A DNA stretch of 64,000 nucleotides from CAWBRT01 sp963819175 (GTDB lineage: Bacteria > Acidobacteriota > Terriglobia > Terriglobales > Acidobacteriaceae): positions 558,001 through 622,000 of the forward strand of contig CAWFVJ010000013.1 in assembly GCA_963819175.1 (NCBI GenBank), written 5' to 3'. Below are positions 1-7,726 of the stretch, in pieces (position 1 is the stretch's first letter; the number at the start of each line of letters is the position of its first letter). The notes under the pieces are model-generated. The model saw nothing but the letters and a program-made list of their open reading frames with translations, was not told the origin of the DNA and did not search any database. The translations under genes and the position numbers were made by a program.

Positions 1-532
1 TGGCCCCCGCTGCCGGATCCGTGCAACCGAAGACTACGTACAAGTCCGCTACGCCCGCGTTGGCCACGTAGGACTTGCGTCCACTTAGTATGTAGCCACC
101 ATCCTGCTGAGTGGCGATTACGGCTTCTGGCCCCTGACCCACGCCGGGCCCTGGCTCGCTCATTGCCACCGCGCCCAGCTTTTCTCCCCTGGCGAGCGCA
201 GGCAGATACTTCGTCTTCTGCTCTGCCGTGCCCCAGCGGTTGATCGCGTAGGCTGCCGACGAGTGATTCACCACGATTGAGGCCACCGCCGCACTTGCAC
301 GCGACAGTTCTTCCACGCCCAGCACATAGCTCACGTAACCAAACTCAGCACCACCAAATTCAGCGGGCAGGAACCAGCCAAGGAAATTGTAGGACGCCAT
401 CTTCTTTACGACCTCGGCTGGAAATTCAGCGGACTTGTCCAGTTGGACAGCCATGGGCTCCAGGTACTGCGTTGCGAAGTCGCGTGCGTTTTTCTGAATG
501 AGTTGTTGGTCCTCTGTCAATAGATAGCTCAT
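1..532 (-). CDS. acyl-CoA dehydrogenase, 3' end cut by the window edge
   Basis: About 177 N-terminal residues of a flavin-dependent acyl-CoA dehydrogenase, which would oxidise an acyl-CoA to the 2-enoyl-CoA and pass electrons to ETF. Starting at ATG 532 it reads MSYLLTEDQQLIQKNARDF. It then shows the alpha-helical N-terminal domain, a PAEFGG motif, and the start of the middle beta domain (AMSEPGPGVGQGPEAV), a diverged form of the usual TEPGAGSD FAD/substrate loop. It lies 3 bp downstream of a second acyl-CoA dehydrogenase on the same strand, so the two are co-transcribed. The catalytic glutamate region is outside the window, so chain-length class cannot be judged. Confidence 0.9.
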   Translation of the reverse strand, partial: MSYLLTEDQQLIQKNARDFATQYLEPMAVQLDKSAEFPAEVVKKMASYNFLGWFLPAEFGGAEFGYVSYVLGVEELSRASAAVASIVVNHSSAAYAINRWGTAEQKTKYLPALARGEKLGAVAMSEPGPGVGQGPEAVIATQQDGGYILSGRKSYVANAGVADLYVVFGCTDPAAGA

Positions 533-535
533 CTT

Positions 536-1696
536 TCACCTTCCTGCCTTCGCCGTTGTGGCCTTGGGCTGAATGCTGGCAATCAACTGGCCTGCAATAA
601 CAAGTCGCTGAACCTGGTTCGTGCCCTCGTAGAGCTGCTGAATCTTGGCGTCGCGCACCAGCTTCTCCACCACGCAATCGTGCGAATAACCGTACGCGCC
701 AAGCAGAGCAAGTGCGTCGGTCGTGACACGCATGGCAGTGTCGCTGCCCATAGTCTTAGCGATTGCCGAATCGACCGTAATCGGTAGCCCCGCATCCTTG
801 ACCGAAAGCGCGTGACGAACCATCTGCCTCGCCGCTTCGATCTGGATTCGCATGTCGGCCAGCTTGAACTGAGCAGCCTGACCCAGCTTCCTGGGATCGG
901 GATACTTTTGGCTGAAATACTTCAGGCATTCGTCGAGCGCCCGCTGTGCAATTCCGACGCTCTGAGAGCCTACCATCGGACGAGCCATGTCAAGACAAGA
1001 CATGGCGATCCTCATGCCTTCGCCTTCTTTGCCCAGGAGTTGACTGGCTGGAACCTGCAGATCCTGCATGACCAACTCGACGGTGTTCGAACCGCGGATG
1101 CCGAGTTTGTTCTCGTGCTTGGTAACAACAAGGCCCGGAGAGCCGCCCTTCACGATGAACGCGCTCAGTCCCTTCAGCCCCTTGCTAGGGTCAGTCAGGG
1201 CAAAGATGGTGAACATCTTGGCATAAGCGCCGCTGGTGATGAAGCACTTGCTCCCATTCAGGATGTACTCATCACCAACCTTCTTGGCCGTCGTCTTGCC
1301 GGCGCTGACATCTGAGCCCGCGCCTGGTTCCGTCAGCGCAAAGGCCGACAGGCCGCCCTCCACGATAGGAGCGAAATAGAGCTTCTTCTGTTCTTCCGTG
1401 CCCACAAGCAGCGGCGCGTAGTATCCCAGACCGTTCACGCCGAGTATGGTTGCAAACCCTGCGCAGCCATAACCCAATTCTTCCAGGATCACTCCCTGCG
1501 TAACTGCGTCCAGATCACGGCCACCGAACTGCTTCGGAATTCCCATTGCCAGCAGATCGGCCTTCTTCGCTGCTTCGATAATGAATTCGGGGAATTCACC
1601 CGTGCGGTCATACTCGCCGGCAACGGGGATGATGTGTGTTTCAGCAAATTCCCGCGCCAACCGCTGGATTTCCTGCTGTTCAGGAGTAAGTATCAT
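536..1696 (-). CDS. acyl-CoA dehydrogenase (short-chain/butyryl type)
   Basis: Complete 386-residue acyl-CoA dehydrogenase of normal family length. The order is an N-terminal helical domain (LTPEQQEIQRLAREFAETHI), a middle beta domain with the FAD/substrate signature FALTEPGAGSDVSAGKTTA near residue 120 and the second signature CFITSGAYAKMFTI, and a C-terminal helical domain ending in QLYEGTNQVQRLVIAGQL, where the Glu of YEGT matches the catalytic base of the short/medium-chain group. It would oxidise acyl-CoA with ETF as acceptor. It is the first gene of a two-gene unit with the paralogue that follows 3 bp later. The exact substrate cannot be read from sequence; a butyryl-CoA-like or branched substrate is a reasonable guess. 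Confidence 0.92.
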   Translation of the reverse strand: MILTPEQQEIQRLAREFAETHIIPVAGEYDRTGEFPEFIIEAAKKADLLAMGIPKQFGGRDLDAVTQGVILEELGYGCAGFATILGVNGLGYYAPLLVGTEEQKKLYFAPIVEGGLSAFALTEPGAGSDVSAGKTTAKKVGDEYILNGSKCFITSGAYAKMFTIFALTDPSKGLKGLSAFIVKGGSPGLVVTKHENKLGIRGSNTVELVMQDLQVPASQLLGKEGEGMRIAMSCLDMARPMVGSQSVGIAQRALDECLKYFSQKYPDPRKLGQAAQFKLADMRIQIEAARQMVRHALSVKDAGLPITVDSAIAKTMGSDTAMRVTTDALALLGAYGYSHDCVVEKLVRDAKIQQLYEGTNQVQRLVIAGQLIASIQPKATTAKAGR

Positions 1697-2017
1697 GGTC
1701 TCTCAACCTCTCAATTTCGTTGCAAGGCGTGCGAGCAGACTTCGACCGCGTGCTAAGACGCTGGTTCAGAATAGGGCTAAAAGGTGTGCCGATCAACTAC
1801 CAAAACGAGACATTAATGCGTGGGATTGGCGAAGGGGAGCGCAACGATTGAGTGTCGACCAGCGCGTCACACGCACTGCGATCAATTGTCACAGACATCG
1901 AAACCAAACAGAGGTAGCGTGCCCCTCGCGTCCTCGGTCTCCGGTCAAGTGCCGACCCTGGAATAGTCCGTTCTTATAAGCAGGGCTTTATCTTTCATGC
2001 AAAGAATGGAGGACCCC
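1697..2017. other. divergent intergenic region between acyl-CoA dehydrogenase and DUF883 gene
   Basis: This 321 bp region separates divergently transcribed genes and must hold both promoters. The only clear signal is a Shine-Dalgarno GGAGG at 2008-2012, five bases before ATG 2018. I saw no RNA gene, hairpin or convincing ORF. Confidence 0.5.
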
Positions 2018-2287
2018 ATGCCGAACACAGTGTTGGAGAGGACAGGTGAGCACATTACGGATGCAGCTCACAAGGCTTCTCGCGCGGCCGACGCCATTGC
2101 TGAAGCAGCCGAAGATACGATTGGCGTGCTGAGGCGTACCGGAAAACAATTTAACGATGCCGCTGAAGAGCTTCTGGACGACACAACTCTGCGGATTAAG
2201 CGGCACCCCGCGGAAGCAGTTGTAACCACATTCGCCGTCGGCCTCATGGCGGGCGTTCTGATCGGCTGGTTCATTGGGCGGAAATAA
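2018..2287 (+). CDS. DUF883/ElaB-YqjD-like membrane-anchored protein
   Basis: An 89-residue protein with a long amphipathic helical N-terminal part rich in Ala, Asp and Glu (HKASRAADAIAEAAEDT) and one C-terminal membrane segment (FAVGLMAGVLIGWFIGRK) ending in a GRK tail. This is the layout of the DUF883 family, whose E. coli members ElaB and YqjD sit in the inner membrane and bind ribosomes in stationary phase. The start at 2018 is chosen because GGAGG lies five bases upstream. An ATG at 1997 is in frame but has no ribosome binding site. Function here is inferred only from the family. Confidence 0.75.
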   Translation: MPNTVLERTGEHITDAAHKASRAADAIAEAAEDTIGVLRRTGKQFNDAAEELLDDTTLRIKRHPAEAVVTTFAVGLMAGVLIGWFIGRK

Positions 2288-2500
2288 TCGCTTCCAGGGA
2301 CGGGCACCAATCCATCAAAGGTCTATCGCCGACGGAGCGAATCGATTGCCCGTGCGAGACGCGGCGAGGAGTGTTGTCGTAAAAAGCCCGCGACACGGGC
2401 TCGCGGGCGATGCTTAGGGCTGGATTTTGAGCTTGGCATGTCCCGGCCAATTCATTCGCGATGATGCGCATGTCGGCGCGGCACCAGAGGCCGTGCTTAG

Positions 2501-3157
2501 TTATACCTTTGTTCCTCGTGCTTCACGCACGATGGAGACGTACTGCTTCGCCAGCTCCGTAATCTCCCGCGTGTTGCCGGATTTCAGTGCGGCAGCCAAG
2601 ACCAGCTCTCCGCCGACACCTACGGCCGCCGAGCCCGCCTGAATGAACTCCGCCGCCGTGTTCAGATTGACGCCGCCGGTCGGTATCATTGGAATCAGCG
2701 GCAGAGGCCCCTTGAGCGCCTTGATGTACTTGGCACCACCAACATTGCCGCACGGGAAGATCTTCACAAAATCCGATCCCGCGTTCCAGGCGGTGATCAC
2801 CTCCGTCGGGGTCAACGCCCCGGCTATCATCAGCACGTCCTGACTGTTTGCGAACTTCACGGTCTCCAGGTCGAAGCCGGGACTCACCAGAAACTGCGCT
2901 CCCGCATCCAGGCACCGCTGGGCGCTGCCGGCATCCAGCACCGTTCCCGCTCCCACGAGGACCGCGCTTCCCATGGTCTTCACGAGCTGTGCGATCACCT
3001 CGACCGCTCCCGGCACCGTCATCGTGACTTCGACAACAGAGATGCCGCCCGCGCAAACCGCCTCGGCTGCTGCTATCGCCTGGGCAGCCGATGCGGCACG
3101 CACAACAGGTACTACACCAATATCGACGATCTTCCTGGTTATTTCCGCCTTAGTCAT
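2501..3157 (-). CDS. eda: 2-dehydro-3-deoxyphosphogluconate (KDPG) aldolase / 4-hydroxy-2-oxoglutarate aldolase
   Basis: Class I aldolase of the KDPG/KHG family, about 218 residues, splitting KDPG to pyruvate and glyceraldehyde 3-phosphate. Visible motifs are VVPVVRA at the N terminus, GISVVEVTMT with the catalytic Glu, VGAGTVLDAG, and DFVKIFPCGNVGG with the Schiff-base Lys, then MIPTGGVNLNTAAEF. It lies directly downstream of a KDG kinase on the same strand, giving the kinase-aldolase pair of uronate/2-keto-3-deoxygluconate breakdown. In-frame ATGs at 3169 and 3178 are alternative starts; the true start was not decided by a clear ribosome site. Confidence 0.9.
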   Translation of the reverse strand: MTKAEITRKIVDIGVVPVVRAASAAQAIAAAEAVCAGGISVVEVTMTVPGAVEVIAQLVKTMGSAVLVGAGTVLDAGSAQRCLDAGAQFLVSPGFDLETVKFANSQDVLMIAGALTPTEVITAWNAGSDFVKIFPCGNVGGAKYIKALKGPLPLIPMIPTGGVNLNTAAEFIQAGSAAVGVGGELVLAAALKSGNTREITELAKQYVSIVREARGTKV

Positions 3158-3204
3158 CTTGCCGCCCATCCCTTTCATAGCGCTCAAACCCGATGAAACC
3201 CATC

Positions 3205-4299
3205 CTAGCGGGCGATGCGCGCGCCAACTCCCCGCATTACCTGGGTCACTTCCTTCAACGTTGCCATGGTGGTATCGCCTGGGGTCGTCATGGCAAGCGC
3301 CCCGTGTGCCGCACCGCACTCGACGGCCCACTGCGGACCCTGTCCGGACAAAAATCCGTAGATCAATCCGGAAGCAAATGAATCGCCGCCGCCAACGCGA
3401 TCATAGATTTCAAGGTCCCGACGCATGGCCGATTCATAAAAAATCCCGTCCGCGTAGCAGATTGCTCCCCAATCATTGCGGCTGGCCGTACTTGCCTTGC
3501 GCAAGGTGGTAGCCACCACGCTGAATGGGAACTGCTTGACCACTTGCTCAATCATCTTCTTGAAGGACTCGACTTGGACATTGGAAATCTGCTCGTCCAT
3601 GCCCGGCACTTCAAAGCCCAGCGCCGCCGAAAAATCTTCCTCATTGCCGAGCATCACGTCTACCAAGGGGGCCAATTCGCGATTGACTTGCTGCGCCCGC
3701 TTCTTGCCGCCCACGGCCTTCCAGAGCGACTCGCGGTAGTTCAAATCGTAGGAAACAGTTACGCCGTGCCGTCGGGCTGCCTGCATCGCCTCCATTGCTA
3801 CCGCCGGCGTCGTCTCCGAAAGAGCGGCAAAGATGCCACCGGTGTGGAACCAACGGGCGCCACTTTTTCCAAAAATTTCGTCCCAATCGATGTCGCCGGC
3901 TTTGAGCTGCGAGACTGCGGTATGGCCGCGGTCCGAACAACCAAGTGCGGCGCGCACGCCGAAGCCGCGTTCGGTGAAATTCAATCCGTTGCGCACCGTT
4001 CGCCCAACACCGTCGAACTCCATCCAACGCACCAAAGACTGATCGACGCCGCCCTGATAGATCAGGTCTTGCAGCAAACGCCCAACTGGGTTGTCCGCAA
4101 ATGCGGTGACGATCGCAGTATCGAGACCGAAGCAACGCTTCAGCCCGCGCGTGACGTTGTATTCGCCGCCGCCTTCGTAGACGTCAAACGAACGGGCCGT
4201 CCAAATCCGTTTGTCGATGGGGTCGAGCCGCAACATCACTTCGCCCAGGGCGACTGCGTCCCATCTGCACTCTTTTTTTTCACGTATCTTCAGCGCCAT
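3205..4299 (-). CDS. kdgK: 2-keto-3-deoxygluconate kinase, PfkB family
   Basis: A 364-residue PfkB-type sugar kinase that would phosphorylate 2-keto-3-deoxygluconate at O6 using ATP. It has the N-terminal ALGEVMLRLDP strand and the GGGEYNVTRGL sugar-binding loop. The C-terminal PfkB signature is YDRVGGGDSFASGLIYGFL, whose GGGDSF holds the anion hole and catalytic Asp. A GGGGAG ribosome site precedes ATG 4299. The next gene on the strand is the KDPG aldolase, 47 bp on, which supports the KDG assignment over ribokinase or fructokinase. At 364 residues it is slightly longer than typical KdgK (about 310-340). Confidence 0.88.
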   Translation of the reverse strand: MALKIREKKECRWDAVALGEVMLRLDPIDKRIWTARSFDVYEGGGEYNVTRGLKRCFGLDTAIVTAFADNPVGRLLQDLIYQGGVDQSLVRWMEFDGVGRTVRNGLNFTERGFGVRAALGCSDRGHTAVSQLKAGDIDWDEIFGKSGARWFHTGGIFAALSETTPAVAMEAMQAARRHGVTVSYDLNYRESLWKAVGGKKRAQQVNRELAPLVDVMLGNEEDFSAALGFEVPGMDEQISNVQVESFKKMIEQVVKQFPFSVVATTLRKASTASRNDWGAICYADGIFYESAMRRDLEIYDRVGGGDSFASGLIYGFLSGQGPQWAVECGAAHGALAMTTPGDTTMATLKEVTQVMRGVGARIAR

Positions 4300-4351
4300 T
4301 GGCTCCCCTTACCGAACTCGGCTTGCGCCAAGTTTTCGAAAATGGAGGTGC

Positions 4352-5287
4352 CTAATTCCCCATTTCCTCAAGAAATTTTTCGACTTCGATGGCTGCCATG
4401 CAGCCTGTTCCGGCCGCGGAAATGGCCTGCCGATAACGCCGGTCGGCAACGTCTCCGCAAGCATAAACACCCGGAACCGCGGTGAACACGTAGTCGCGCG
4501 TTTTAAGGTAGCCGTCGGCATCCGTCTCCAGTTGGCCCTTAAATATAGCCGCATTGGGTATGTGGCCGATTCCAAGGAACAGGGCGCTGGTCGGAAAGTC
4601 GCGAACCTTGGCGGTCTTGAGATCGCGCAGCTTCAGGCCGGTAACCTCTTTGCTCGATGCGTTGTACACATCTTCCACCACCGTGTTAGTGAGAAAATCA
4701 ATCTTCTCATGCTTGCGGGCGCGCTCCAGCATGATCTTTGAGGCGCGGAACTGGTCGCGCCGGTGAATGACCGTAACCTTTGTGGCAAAGCGGGTCAGGA
4801 ATAGCGCCTCTTCCATCGCCGAATCGCCGCCGCCAACGACAACGATCTCCTTGCCGCTGAAAAAAAAGCCATCGCACGTGGCGCAGGAAGATACGCCATG
4901 ACCGATCAGCGCCTGCTCGTTCGGCAGTCCCAGCCAACGCGCGCTGGCGCCGCTGGCAACGATCAGAGAACGCGCACTGATCTCGCTGGAATTGGCCTTG
5001 AGAGCAAACGGCCGCCGGCTGAGGTCAGCCGCCCCGATGTGAGCGGTGAGAAACTCAGCGCCAAAGCGAGTCGCCTGCTTGCGCATATTCTCGATCAGCT
5101 CCGGCCCCTGTATGCCCTCCGGAAAACCTGGAAAGTTTTCGACCAGGGTTGTCAGCGAAAGCTGGCCGCCCGGTTCATGTCCTTCGATCACGAGAGGTTT
5201 CAGATTGGCGCGGGCGGCGTAAATGGCGGCGGTAAGCCCGGCGCATCCCGAGCCCATGATTACCGTGTTGCGAATATTTTCGTTCAT
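4352..5287 (-). CDS. trxB: thioredoxin-disulfide reductase
   Basis: A 311-residue FAD/NADPH-dependent thioredoxin reductase of the low-molecular-weight type. The N-terminal FAD fold is GSGCAGLTAAIYAARA, the redox-active disulfide is CATC in SSCATCDGFFF near residue 135, the NADPH fold is VVGGGDSAMEEALFLT, and the C-terminal FAD motif is GVYACGDVADRRYRQA. The first glycine motif reads GSGCAG rather than the usual GSGPAG, a mild variation. It would keep cytosolic thioredoxin reduced. It follows kdgK on the chromosome but the 52 bp gap gives no evidence of functional linkage. Confidence 0.93.
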   Translation of the reverse strand: MNENIRNTVIMGSGCAGLTAAIYAARANLKPLVIEGHEPGGQLSLTTLVENFPGFPEGIQGPELIENMRKQATRFGAEFLTAHIGAADLSRRPFALKANSSEISARSLIVASGASARWLGLPNEQALIGHGVSSCATCDGFFFSGKEIVVVGGGDSAMEEALFLTRFATKVTVIHRRDQFRASKIMLERARKHEKIDFLTNTVVEDVYNASSKEVTGLKLRDLKTAKVRDFPTSALFLGIGHIPNAAIFKGQLETDADGYLKTRDYVFTAVPGVYACGDVADRRYRQAISAAGTGCMAAIEVEKFLEEMGN

Positions 5288-5336
5288 ATCTTTCTATAAA
5301 GAGCATCATGCATGTGATTTGGATTCAAACCGCTTC

Positions 5337-6080
5337 CTATCGCTTTTCTCCCGGCTTCGGATTCGACTTGGACGCCTTCGTCTTTGGCAACCGGGCGATT
5401 TCAGCCGGGATCACCGATGCCACGCGCAACGCCGAGCGGTAACTCGCGAGTAATCCCGTGGCGCGACTGAACAGGGGTTCAAACTGCGATTGATCCGAGC
5501 CCGGGCAGCGCGCCAGGACAATGGACGAGCTTCCGAAGCGTTCCAGTCGAATGCGCTCAGCCGGCGTATTCACGCGTGCCACCTGAGCCGGAGCCGCCGG
5601 GCTGCTGGCGGAATCGGAAATAGAGACTTGAATAACGTCTTTGACCTCGCGAGTGCGAAAACTGAGCGTTTCCACCACGTTGCCCTGGTTCATGCTGAAC
5701 GAATACTGTGCACTGACAAAACTCGACGACGCGGGAAAATCCCTTCGAATTCGAATCCAATCGGAGACCGAGCCCTCGCCCACCGACGGCTCTGCACTCT
5801 GCATCAGCAAATCCGAGCTGCTCAAGGTTGAGCGTCCGCGCGCCACCTCGAAATCCACGGCGAATTTCGGATTGGCGGAGATTCGCTCCAGCGCGCCGGC
5901 GATCTGCTGCCGGTCCTCAGCGCTCGGCGAGCACACGTTCAGGTAATTGACCCGTACCTTCGGCTGCGCGGAGCCTGGCGGTTGCTGGGGTTGCTGGGCC
6001 CGCACGCTCGGGCCCAAGATCAGCAATACCGCTACTGCGGCCGAATTAAAGATGAATTTCCGCACGGCGAGATTGTACAC
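5337..6080 (-). CDS. secreted protein of unknown function
   Basis: A 247-residue protein with a signal peptide (IFNSAAVAVLLILGPSVRA, likely cut before QQPQQPP). A Gln/Pro-rich linker follows, then a globular region with two cysteines (NVCSPS and ARCPGS) and a basic Lys/Pro-rich tail ending KSNPKPGEKR. Two GTG starts fit (6080 and 6065); neither has a clear ribosome site. I do not recognise a family. The export signal and paired cysteines suggest a periplasmic protein with one disulfide. It lies 49 bp upstream of trxB on the same strand. Confidence 0.6.
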   Translation of the reverse strand: MYNLAVRKFIFNSAAVAVLLILGPSVRAQQPQQPPGSAQPKVRVNYLNVCSPSAEDRQQIAGALERISANPKFAVDFEVARGRSTLSSSDLLMQSAEPSVGEGSVSDWIRIRRDFPASSSFVSAQYSFSMNQGNVVETLSFRTREVKDVIQVSISDSASSPAAPAQVARVNTPAERIRLERFGSSSIVLARCPGSDQSQFEPLFSRATGLLASYRSALRVASVIPAEIARLPKTKASKSNPKPGEKR

Positions 6081-6276
6081 GGGCGCAACCGAAAAAGCTC
6101 ATGGTGAGTAGTGTCTCAGTTTCAAACTGACCGCCGTGGAACGAATCAATTGCGACGAGGAATAAGATTGAGAGCAGAAAGCAACGGCAACGTGAGAAGT
6201 GGAAGCACGAGAAAATAGGCTGCTGCCCCTACAATTACCCCGGAAAAGCCCGTGGCACCATACGCCAGCGTAAAGG

Positions 6277-7629
6277 CTACGCCTGCTTGAACTGCGCCGT
6301 GAAGTGGCGAAGGAACGGCGGCTCGTAAGTGAGCTTGTAACCACGAATCCAATCGCGTCGCTCCCAGACTTCCAGAATCACTTCGATGACGTAGTCGACA
6401 TGGCTCTGCGTGTAGGTGCGCCGCGGAATCGCCAGCCGCACCAGATCCATTTTGGCCTCTTTGCCAAACATCAGCGTGCCGATCTCGACGGAGCGAATTC
6501 CTCCCTCCAGGTAGAGTTCGCACGCCAGCGCCACGCCCGGAAATTCTTCGAGAGGAATGTGCGGCACGAAGGCACGCGCATCCAGGTACACGGCGTGTCC
6601 GCCGGGAGGCAACACAATGGGTACGCCTTGCTGTGCAATGTGGTTCCCCAAATATGCGGTCGAGGCGATGCGATACTTCAGGTAATCCTCTTGCAAGGCT
6701 TCCTGCAAACCGACGGCGATGGCCTCCAGATCGCGCCCGGCCAGTCCGCCATAGGTCGGATAGCCTTCGGTGAGAATCAGCAAATCTTTTTCCTGCTGCG
6801 CGAGCAGATCGTCATTGGTGCAGAGAAAGCCGCCGATATTGGCCATCCCATCTTTCTTCGCGGACATGGTGCAGCCGTCGCCGAGCGAAAACATCTCCTG
6901 GGCAATCTGCTTTGGAGTCTTGTCTTCATAGCCCTTCTCGCGCAACTTGATGAAGTATGCGTTCTCAGCGAAACGGCAGGCGTCGAAGTAAAAGGGAATC
7001 CCATGCTTCTTGCAAACCGCACTGACGGCCCGTGCATTCTCCATCGAGACGGGCTGCCCGCCGCCGGAGTTGTTGGTTACCGTCAGCATCACCAGCGGAA
7101 TACGCTCGCGTCCGACACGCTGAATCGTCTGCTCAAGGGCGACGACATCCATGTTTCCCTTGAAGGGATGGATCAGGCTGGGTTGCTTGCCCTCGGCGAT
7201 GGGCAAGTCGAGAGCCTCGCCACCAGCGTGCTCGACGTTCGCGCGAGTCGTGTCGAAGTGCGTATTGTTGGGTACGACGTCGCCTTTTTTGACCATTACG
7301 CTGAACAGAATGCGCTCGGCGGCGCGGCCCTGATGAGCCGGGATGACGTGCTTGAAGCCGAAAATATCCTGCACCGAGTCACGGAAACGGATGTAGCTGC
7401 GGCTTCCCGCGTAGCTCTCGTCTCCTTCCATGATCGCGCCCCACTGGTAGGTGGACATCGCACCCGTGCCCGAATCGGTCAGCAAGTCTATGAGGACATC
7501 GTCCGCCGCGAGAAGAAACAGGTTGTAGTTAGCATCCCGCAGGAGCTTTTCGCGTTCAGGGCGCGTGGTCCAGCGGATAGGCTCAACACTCTTGATACGA
7601 AAAGGCTCGATGATGGTGCGGATCGGCAT
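6277..7629 (-). CDS. tnaA: tryptophanase / tyrosine phenol-lyase family beta-eliminating lyase
   Basis: A 450-residue PLP-dependent beta-eliminating lyase of the tryptophanase/TPL family. The PLP-binding Lys is in CTMSAKKDGMANIGGFL near residue 255, with FYFDACRFAENAYFI for the PLP-contacting Asp and Arg. The C terminus (IPRRTYTQSHVDYVIE, LTYEPPFLRHFTAQF) and the EIGT stretch resemble tryptophanase slightly more than TPL. It would release pyruvate and ammonia from tryptophan (indole) or tyrosine (phenol). AAGGAG precedes ATG 7629. No TnaB-type permease or tnaC-like leader is seen nearby, so I keep the substrate open. Confidence 0.85.
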   Translation of the reverse strand: MPIRTIIEPFRIKSVEPIRWTTRPEREKLLRDANYNLFLLAADDVLIDLLTDSGTGAMSTYQWGAIMEGDESYAGSRSYIRFRDSVQDIFGFKHVIPAHQGRAAERILFSVMVKKGDVVPNNTHFDTTRANVEHAGGEALDLPIAEGKQPSLIHPFKGNMDVVALEQTIQRVGRERIPLVMLTVTNNSGGGQPVSMENARAVSAVCKKHGIPFYFDACRFAENAYFIKLREKGYEDKTPKQIAQEMFSLGDGCTMSAKKDGMANIGGFLCTNDDLLAQQEKDLLILTEGYPTYGGLAGRDLEAIAVGLQEALQEDYLKYRIASTAYLGNHIAQQGVPIVLPPGGHAVYLDARAFVPHIPLEEFPGVALACELYLEGGIRSVEIGTLMFGKEAKMDLVRLAIPRRTYTQSHVDYVIEVILEVWERRDWIRGYKLTYEPPFLRHFTAQFKQA

Positions 7630-7726
7630 TCGTGCTCCTTAGTAATAGAACCGGAATATTCGACTCACTGCCTGTATCTTCCTCGTTAGTGTATCCCGAG
7701 CTAGTGCCGGTGTCGCGTCCCTTGTC

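Noticed and set aside
6146..6276. Hydrophobic peptide frame (Leu/Pro-rich) just after the tryptophanase-family gene
   Set aside because: It has no start codon after the preceding gene and no ribosome site; the membrane-like composition is probably chance. A small palindrome at 6116-6130 nearby may be a transcript end.
6304..7689. Long open frame (461 codons) on the plus strand opposite the tryptophanase-family gene
   Set aside because: It is antisense to a gene with full catalytic motifs and shows no recognisable domain; GC-rich third positions often leave such frames open.
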